Positions 59,243 to 64,000 of a stretch of DNA of 64,000 nt are shown here, piece by piece (positions within the stretch are counted from its first letter, which is position 1; every line of letters starts with the position of its first letter). The position numbers and the translations under genes are program-made. Source of the DNA: an uncultured bacterium (GTDB taxonomy: Bacteria > Cyanobacteriota > Vampirovibrionia > Gastranaerophilales > Gastranaerophilaceae); assembly GCA_949284415.1 (NCBI GenBank), contig CASDVM010000029.1, positions 27,164 to 91,163 of the forward strand, written 5' to 3'. The notes under the pieces are model-generated. The model was not told where the DNA came from. It saw nothing but the letters and a program-made list of their open reading frames with translations, and did no database searches.

Positions 59243-60953
59243 AAGGATTAATTTTTACAAAGTCCCATTTTTTTGTACTGAATAAACCTTTATCGGTAAT
59301 TTTAAGTTCAGGGATTACAGGTAATGACAAAAAGCTCATTGTCATAAAGGCATCATCAAGTGTACAGCCCAATTCTTTTACTGCCTTATTCAATTCTTCG
59401 CAGTGTTTTACAACGTAATCAAAGTCTTTGTCAGAAATAAGACCTGCAATCGGAAGCGGAAGTTTTGCTATTACTTTGCCGTCTTTTACAACAACTTTTC
59501 CGCCCTGCATTTTTACGAGTTCGACTGCGGCCGTATACATATCAAAATCGTTTGTTCCTACAATAATCATATTATGTGAGTCATGAGCAACTGTTGAGGC
59601 TATTGCACCTGTTTTTAAATTAAATCCTTTAACAAAGCCTTTACCAATATTACCTGTTGCTCTGTGGCGTTCCATTACAAGAATTTTCAGAGTATCGGTA
59701 TCTGTATTGCTGTTTAAAAGGCCGTTTTCAAATTTTGCCTCACATACAGAAGATTTTGTAACAAGCTGGTGCGGAATAATCTCAATTGTGTTGACAAATT
59801 TTGATGTTCCTTTTATCTCAAAATCTTTTTTCTCAATCCAGCGAACATTTATAGAGCTTCTGACAGACGGTTTTTCAAATTTCGCAAAAGATTTTAAGAG
59901 TTCTCCGTTTTCGGCAACTATTTTCCCGTCTTTTATAACAGTATCAGGTTTAAATGTTTTTAAATCAGGTAAAATCAGCATATCAGCCCTGTATCCCGGT
60001 GCTATTGCCCCCTGATTTTTCAGCCCGAAATATTCTGCCGTATTAAGGCTTCCTATTTGAACTGCTTTAATGACATCAACTCCTGCATCTACCGCGCGTC
60101 TTACCATATCGTTGATATGGACTTTTAAATCTTTCGGATGTCTGTCGTCTGTTACGAACATGCATTTTCTTGTATTTTTTTCTTTCAGAACAGGAATTAG
60201 TGCATCAAGATCCTTTGCTGCAGTGCCTTCCCTAATCATAATATACATCCCCAGACGTATTTTTTCGGTTGCTTCTTCGGGGTTTGTGCATTCGTGATCT
60301 GATTTAACCCCGCTTGCTGCATAAGCGCACAGGTCTTTCCCGCTCAAAAACGGGGCATGTCCGTCAATCCTTTTGCCTTTTTCTTTTGCAAGATCAAGTT
60401 TTGCAAGGACATTTTTGTCAAGATTGAGAAGCCCCGAGTAATTCATCATTTCTGCAATTCCGAGAACCCACGGGCTGTCTATCAAAAGGGCAAGGTCATA
60501 GCTGTTAAGGTCAAACCCTGATGTTTCATAAGGTGTTGCCGGAACACATGAAGGAAGCATCGTATAAACATTTAACGGTAAGTTTTTTACCGCTTCGTGC
60601 ATATAGCTTATCCCGTGAAGCCCCAGTACATTTGAAATTTCATGCGGATCCGTAATAACCGTTGTAGTACCGCAGGGGACAACGGCTTTTGCAAATTCAT
60701 GAGGGAGAAGCATTGAACTTTCCAGATGTACATGACCGTCAATAAATGCCGGTGATATATAAGTACCCTTTGCATCAATCTCTTTTTTGCCTTCATAGTT
60801 TTTGCCGATACCTGCAATTATACCGTCAGATACTGCTATATCGCCTTTGTGAATTTCTTCCGAGAGTACATTTATTATATTGCCGTTTTTTATTACTAAA
60901 TCAGCTTTTTCTATTCCGCGTGCTACTTTTATTATTTTTTCAAGTTTTGACAT
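59241..60953 (-). CDS. ade: Adenine deaminase
   Basis: Adenine deaminase of the COG1001 family converts adenine to hypoxanthine. The 570-residue protein has the amidohydrolase metal motif FIDGHVHLESSML (about 71-83), TDPHEISNV, IRRGTAAKDL-like MIREGTAAKDL, VTDDRHP and, in the C-terminal part, VAHDSHNMI. Length normal. It begins 15 bp after TolC and is transcribed with it. Confidence 0.94.
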   Translation of the reverse strand: MSKLEKIIKVARGIEKADLVIKNGNIINVLSEEIHKGDIAVSDGIIAGIGKNYEGKKEIDAKGTYISPAFIDGHVHLESSMLLPHEFAKAVVPCGTTTVITDPHEISNVLGLHGISYMHEAVKNLPLNVYTMLPSCVPATPYETSGFDLNSYDLALLIDSPWVLGIAEMMNYSGLLNLDKNVLAKLDLAKEKGKRIDGHAPFLSGKDLCAYAASGVKSDHECTNPEEATEKIRLGMYIMIREGTAAKDLDALIPVLKEKNTRKCMFVTDDRHPKDLKVHINDMVRRAVDAGVDVIKAVQIGSLNTAEYFGLKNQGAIAPGYRADMLILPDLKTFKPDTVIKDGKIVAENGELLKSFAKFEKPSVRSSINVRWIEKKDFEIKGTSKFVNTIEIIPHQLVTKSSVCEAKFENGLLNSNTDTDTLKILVMERHRATGNIGKGFVKGFNLKTGAIASTVAHDSHNMIIVGTNDFDMYTAAVELVKMQGGKVVVKDGKVIAKLPLPIAGLISDKDFDYVVKHCEELNKAVKELGCTLDDAFMTMSFLSLPVIPELKITDKGLFSTKKWDFVKINP

Positions 60954-60968
60954 AATTCTCTTTCTTTT

Positions 60969-62273
60969 TTAAATACTTTCTTCTTCAAGATCAAAATTTT
61001 CCGAGTTAACTTCTCTTAAGAATTCAATCCAGCAGTTGTAATAGTCCGCAAGCGCATAAGTATAGCCTGCAACTATTGACCTGTAAGACTGTTCCATAAC
61101 GATGAGAGTAGTCAGAGAGGCTTTCCCGTTTGCGTAATTTTTTTGGGCAACTCTTATCATATCTTTTGAATTTTTTATAAGATTATCATTGTAGTAATTA
61201 AGATTAATTTTTGCCGTAACAAATTTTTCATAAGCACTGTTAAGATCATTTACCGCTTTATTTTTTACGGACATATAATGCAGTTCCGCTTGATTGACTT
61301 CTGTTTTTGCATTTTGAATTTCGGGTTTGTATGCATAAAACAGCGGGATATTTACAATATTTGCCCCTGCGTAAGCCCCGTTTACGGATCGGCCTGAGTC
61401 GCTCATCCCCCTTGTAATAAAACTGTAACCGCCCTGAAGTTCAATATCGGGAATTCTCTGACGACTGACATATACCAGATTTTTTTGTGCAACATCAATT
61501 TGTTGTTGGGCTATTTTGATATCATATCTGTTTTTCAGCGAACTTTCTTTTATAGCTTCAAATGACGGGATTCTGGCAAGCGGTTTCGGGCTCAAAAGAG
61601 CTATAAAATCTTCTTTATCGGAAAAATTGTCGTCTTCCGCATCATATAACAGATTTGTGTTATTTGCGTTTATTGCTTTATTAAAATCATATCTGGCGCT
61701 TTTTACATTTGCTTTCTGCGTATTAACCTGAATGACGAGCTGATCCAGTGCTATTTCTGTCTGAATTACGTCAATCTCTTCAACTTCGCCAGCTTCAACA
61801 CGTTTTTTTGCAATTGCAAGAAGATCATTCAGTAACTTGCGCCGCTGTTCAAGAACGTTTAAAATTTCTTTTGCGGCGACAAGATTGACATAAGCTTCAC
61901 GTACATCCATTTTCAGGTCAAACTTTACATAATCCAGATTTTGTTTTTCAAGTTCAAGATTTGATTGTGCAAGTTTTTTGCGCGCATCGCGTTTTGCTAT
62001 TTCTATTTTTTCACTTAATCCTGCTGCCTGTGGTTCTCCTTTTCCGATTTCTCCAATATTAAAAAATGTGTTTATTTCCGGGTTTTGAAGTCTGTTTGAT
62101 GCTTTTACTGTATTTATGGCCTTGTCAATATTCATTTTTGAGGCTTGATAATCAATATTATTTTCAAGCGCGATATCAAGAGCTTCTTGGAGCGAAATTT
62201 TTTCAACGCTTTTTTGAGCAAAACCTGCGGGGCTGATAAGTAATATTAAAATCACTATTAAAAATTTTTTCAT
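60969..62273 (-). CDS. TolC-family outer-membrane channel
   Basis: The 434-residue protein has a signal peptide (MKKFLIVILILLISPAGFAQ), then helix-rich repeated coiled-coil blocks (LQEALDIALENNIDYQASKMNIDKA, QNPEINTFFNIG, GEVEEIDVIQTEIALDQLVI, LKNRYDIKIAQQQI) and the second-half strand PDIELQGGYSF. It is of the CusC/CzcC-like TolC family, the outer exit duct of tripartite pumps. No adaptor or inner-membrane pump gene is near; it could pair with the MMPL exporter at 17773 or with a remote RND pump. Confidence 0.88.
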   Translation of the reverse strand: MKKFLIVILILLISPAGFAQKSVEKISLQEALDIALENNIDYQASKMNIDKAINTVKASNRLQNPEINTFFNIGEIGKGEPQAAGLSEKIEIAKRDARKKLAQSNLELEKQNLDYVKFDLKMDVREAYVNLVAAKEILNVLEQRRKLLNDLLAIAKKRVEAGEVEEIDVIQTEIALDQLVIQVNTQKANVKSARYDFNKAINANNTNLLYDAEDDNFSDKEDFIALLSPKPLARIPSFEAIKESSLKNRYDIKIAQQQIDVAQKNLVYVSRQRIPDIELQGGYSFITRGMSDSGRSVNGAYAGANIVNIPLFYAYKPEIQNAKTEVNQAELHYMSVKNKAVNDLNSAYEKFVTAKINLNYYNDNLIKNSKDMIRVAQKNYANGKASLTTLIVMEQSYRSIVAGYTYALADYYNCWIEFLREVNSENFDLEEESI

Positions 62274-62351
62274 ATATTGAATTATATCATTAATAATTTT
62301 TCTTGTATAATAAAAAAGTAAAATTTGTTATTTAGGAAGGCGGTGAAAATT

Positions 62352-63215
62352 ATGTTTGAAGTGGATAAAGAAAAATGTATTCATTGCGGGTTGTGCGTTA
62401 AAGACTGTTCTGCAAAGGCTCTGAAATTTGATGATGAACAATTCCCGGAAATTGATGAGAAAAAATGCTTTAAATGCCAGCACTGTCTTGCTGTATGTCC
62501 TGTCGGGGCAATATCTGTTTGCGGTAAAAATCCTGAAAATTCAGACAAAATTTATTTCCAGAACCCTGAAATGATTTTGAATTTGATTAAATCAAGAAGA
62601 AGCTGCAGGCATTACAAGCAGGAAAATCTTGCACAGACTAAGATGCAGAAGCTTAAAGATATGCTGAAATTTGTGCCGACAGGCTGTAATTTTCATAAAC
62701 TTCATTTCGCATTTATTGATGATATTGAAGTTATGAACGAATTCCGCTCTTATGTTAATAAAAAAATTCTTGACGCATTAACAAAAAAGCCTGTTAAAGC
62801 TATTGCAAACAAATTCAGCAAATATGCTAACGCTTTTCTTAACGGTGAAGATATAGTATTCAGAGGCGCCCCTCACATGGTGGTTGTCTCAACACCTGTA
62901 GATGCACCCTGCTACAATGTTGATCCCATGATTGCATTGAGCTATTTTGAACTTTACGCCCAGAGTATGAATATCGGAACCTGCTGGTGCGGTCTTGCGG
63001 AATTTTGCCTTCTTATTATGCCTGAATTGTCGGACTATTTGAAAATCCCTAAAGGTTACAAGGCATCTTACGTGATGCTTTTCGGCGAACCTGATATAAA
63101 ATTTGCAAGAACCGTTCAGCCCGAACCTTTTGAAATAGAATCCGTTCAAAAAGGCGAATTTAGAAAATCAGGTTTAAAAGAAAAGTTCCAGAGATATTTT
63201 TGGAATTTGAAATAA
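62352..63215 (+). CDS. 4Fe-4S ferredoxin-nitroreductase fusion
   Basis: The ATG at 62352 has AAGGCGG 8 bp upstream; a longer start at 62325 is less likely. The N-terminal 65 residues carry two 4Fe-4S motifs (CIHCGLCVKDC and CFKCQHCLAVCPVGAI), followed by a nitroreductase-fold domain with SRRSCRHYKQENL, YFELYAQSMNIGTCWCG and ASYVMLFGEP. FMN binding is likely through SRRSxRxY. It probably passes electrons from ferredoxin to a nitro or quinone substrate or an enoate. Confidence 0.92.
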   Translation: MFEVDKEKCIHCGLCVKDCSAKALKFDDEQFPEIDEKKCFKCQHCLAVCPVGAISVCGKNPENSDKIYFQNPEMILNLIKSRRSCRHYKQENLAQTKMQKLKDMLKFVPTGCNFHKLHFAFIDDIEVMNEFRSYVNKKILDALTKKPVKAIANKFSKYANAFLNGEDIVFRGAPHMVVVSTPVDAPCYNVDPMIALSYFELYAQSMNIGTCWCGLAEFCLLIMPELSDYLKIPKGYKASYVMLFGEPDIKFARTVQPEPFEIESVQKGEFRKSGLKEKFQRYFWNLK

Positions 63216-63244
63216 AAAAAAACGGCATTATGCCGTTTTTTTTT
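63214..63244. terminator. Bidirectional terminator
   Basis: AACGGCA/TGCCGTT with flanking A7 and T9, between convergent genes. Confidence 0.85.
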
Positions 63245-63773
63245 ATTCGGAATATTTTCTTGTCATAATAACATTTCCGTATTCATCGTAAGCCTTGTCC
63301 TTCAGCCAGTGAGCGACAAGCCTGCCTTGAGGTGTATAAATGAAGGTTTCATCTTTTGATACACGAAGACCCATATTGATAAGTCTGCCTGAAACGGTAT
63401 ATTTATATGATTTGTAAGGGTATTCAAGCCCGTCTTTTTCTTCCGTATAAATAAGCTTTCCGTTTTTTGAATAATACCAGACATGATACATGTCGCTATA
63501 ATACATTACAGCATAAGTGGAATCGGAAAAAAATGCTAAAGTTCTGTCTTTCAGCTCAACATTGCCTTTTAAACAATATTTTAAGTTTTCAATATTATTT
63601 TTGTCGGTAATGTTTTTTGCAACAAGAAAAGCATCAAGTTTTTTGCGCGGAGTATTAACCAATTCTTCTCTTGCTGATTGAATATTATAGTTAACTTCTC
63701 CTGTCAAAACAGTCTGTCCGTAAACAGGTATTGTGATAAATATTGCAATAAGTAAAAGAAAATATTTCAGCAT
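63243..63773 (-). CDS. Secreted protein with short repeated motifs
   Basis: The 176-residue protein has a signal peptide (LLLIAIFITIPVYGQ) and an N-terminal helical part, then a run of aromatic two-strand units (WYYSKNGKLIYTEEKDGLEYPYKSYKYTVSG cut as WYYSKNGKLIY, YKYTVSGRLIN, FIYTPQGRLVAHW, YDEYGNVIMTR) resembling YD/MORN-type repeats. The mature protein likely lies in the periplasm or on the surface. Unknown family. Confidence 0.7.
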   Translation of the reverse strand: MLKYFLLLIAIFITIPVYGQTVLTGEVNYNIQSAREELVNTPRKKLDAFLVAKNITDKNNIENLKYCLKGNVELKDRTLAFFSDSTYAVMYYSDMYHVWYYSKNGKLIYTEEKDGLEYPYKSYKYTVSGRLINMGLRVSKDETFIYTPQGRLVAHWLKDKAYDEYGNVIMTRKYSE

Positions 63774-63848
63774 ACAAAGTACTTAATGATTTTGTCATGT
63801 AAAGTCAAAGTTTTTTATAAAATTGTACAATAGGCTAATTGCCCTTAT

Positions 63849-64000
63849 TTATAAATCCGTATTAAATATAATTAAATCTTTTTCATACTTCCAGCTATTC
63901 TTAATTCCAACGGAGCTTACGGCTTTGAGATAAATTCCCGAAGTTGCGGCTCCTTTTTTTTGTTGTGCATATGTACTCATATTAAGTTTATAGTGCGCAG
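63849..64000 (-). CDS. Partial unknown gene, C-terminal 49 residues
   Basis: The frame on the minus strand is open to the right edge: AHYKLNMSTYAQQKKGAATS, then GIYLKAVSSVGIKNSWKYEK, ending DLIIFNTDL and TAA. It continues beyond the window, with no start in view, so it is the 3' end of a longer gene, upstream of the 63243 gene. Family not recognisable from this piece. Confidence 0.6.
   Translation of the reverse strand, partial: AHYKLNMSTYAQQKKGAATSGIYLKAVSSVGIKNSWKYEKDLIIFNTDL

Noticed and set aside
1..64000. rRNA or tRNA genes
   Set aside because: I looked in the gaps for cloverleaf-like CCA-ended sequences and for rRNA words and found none. A tRNAscan run would be decisive.

Overview
The window is AT-rich, gene-dense bacterial DNA. 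It suggests an uncultured gut member of the non-photosynthetic cyanobacterial relatives (Vampirovibrionia/Melainabacteria, probably Candidatus Gastranaerophilales). The reasons are an S-layer-homology outer-membrane protein and porin, an RpaB-like OmpR regulator, a prepilin with the KRAFTLAEILITLG cleavage site behind a long leader, a diderm export set (LpxL-type acyltransferase, LolA, TolC), and several proteins that look lineage-restricted. The placement is inference from protein style; no rRNA or tRNA gene was found.

Layout. 1-3.3 kb: end of an unknown gene, an unknown protein, dapF and the rpsF-ssb-rpsR operon. 3.3-8.0 kb (minus): a coupled operon of two YbjQ proteins, an M48 protease, a four-helix membrane protein and a TPR membrane protein, preceded by a paralogue of the membrane protein. 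8.0-14.2 kb: an Orn/Lys/Arg decarboxylase, a porin, hisS with a nucleotidyltransferase-like partner, and unknowns. 14.2-15.3 kb: a DtxR regulator and a phosphatase. 15.7-23.2 kb (minus): a nine-gene aryl-polyene-like locus (two ACPs, COG4648 protein, AMP-ligase/dehydratase fusion, thioesterase, LolA, MMPL exporter, methyltransferase, acyltransferase) without a ketosynthase or ketoreductase. 23.2-26.8 kb: a TIGR02757 protein, tadA and a two-component system. 27-36 kb: a zinc ribbon, a methyltransferase, a prepilin with a C10 tract in its leader, a GGDEF/HD-GYP protein, an anion transporter, a YkgJ protein and a GT39-type glycosyltransferase. 36-45 kb: carbonic anhydrase, a ferritin-like protein, a GH13-like enzyme, a kinase-like protein, ferritin, a MarR/cupin pair, RseP and a solute-binding lipoprotein. 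45-52 kb: the SLH protein, a lysozyme-like protein, bioB, pnuC and others. 52-59 kb: a 918-residue unknown protein and a 1296-residue FHA-like adhesin with Asp-Thr repeats and a C-terminal PilZ domain. 59-64 kb: adenine deaminase, TolC, a ferredoxin-nitroreductase and the 3' end of another gene.

The cell-surface theme is strong: adhesin, SLH protein, porin, prepilin, TolC, and the acyl-chain locus with its own exporter and carrier. Cyclic-di-GMP appears twice, as the GGDEF/HD-GYP enzyme and as the PilZ module on the adhesin. The most unusual features are the frame-shifting C tract in the prepilin leader, the adhesin-PilZ architecture, the ketosynthase-less polyene-like locus, and a family of inverted arrays of degenerate 8-bp units scattered between and inside genes.
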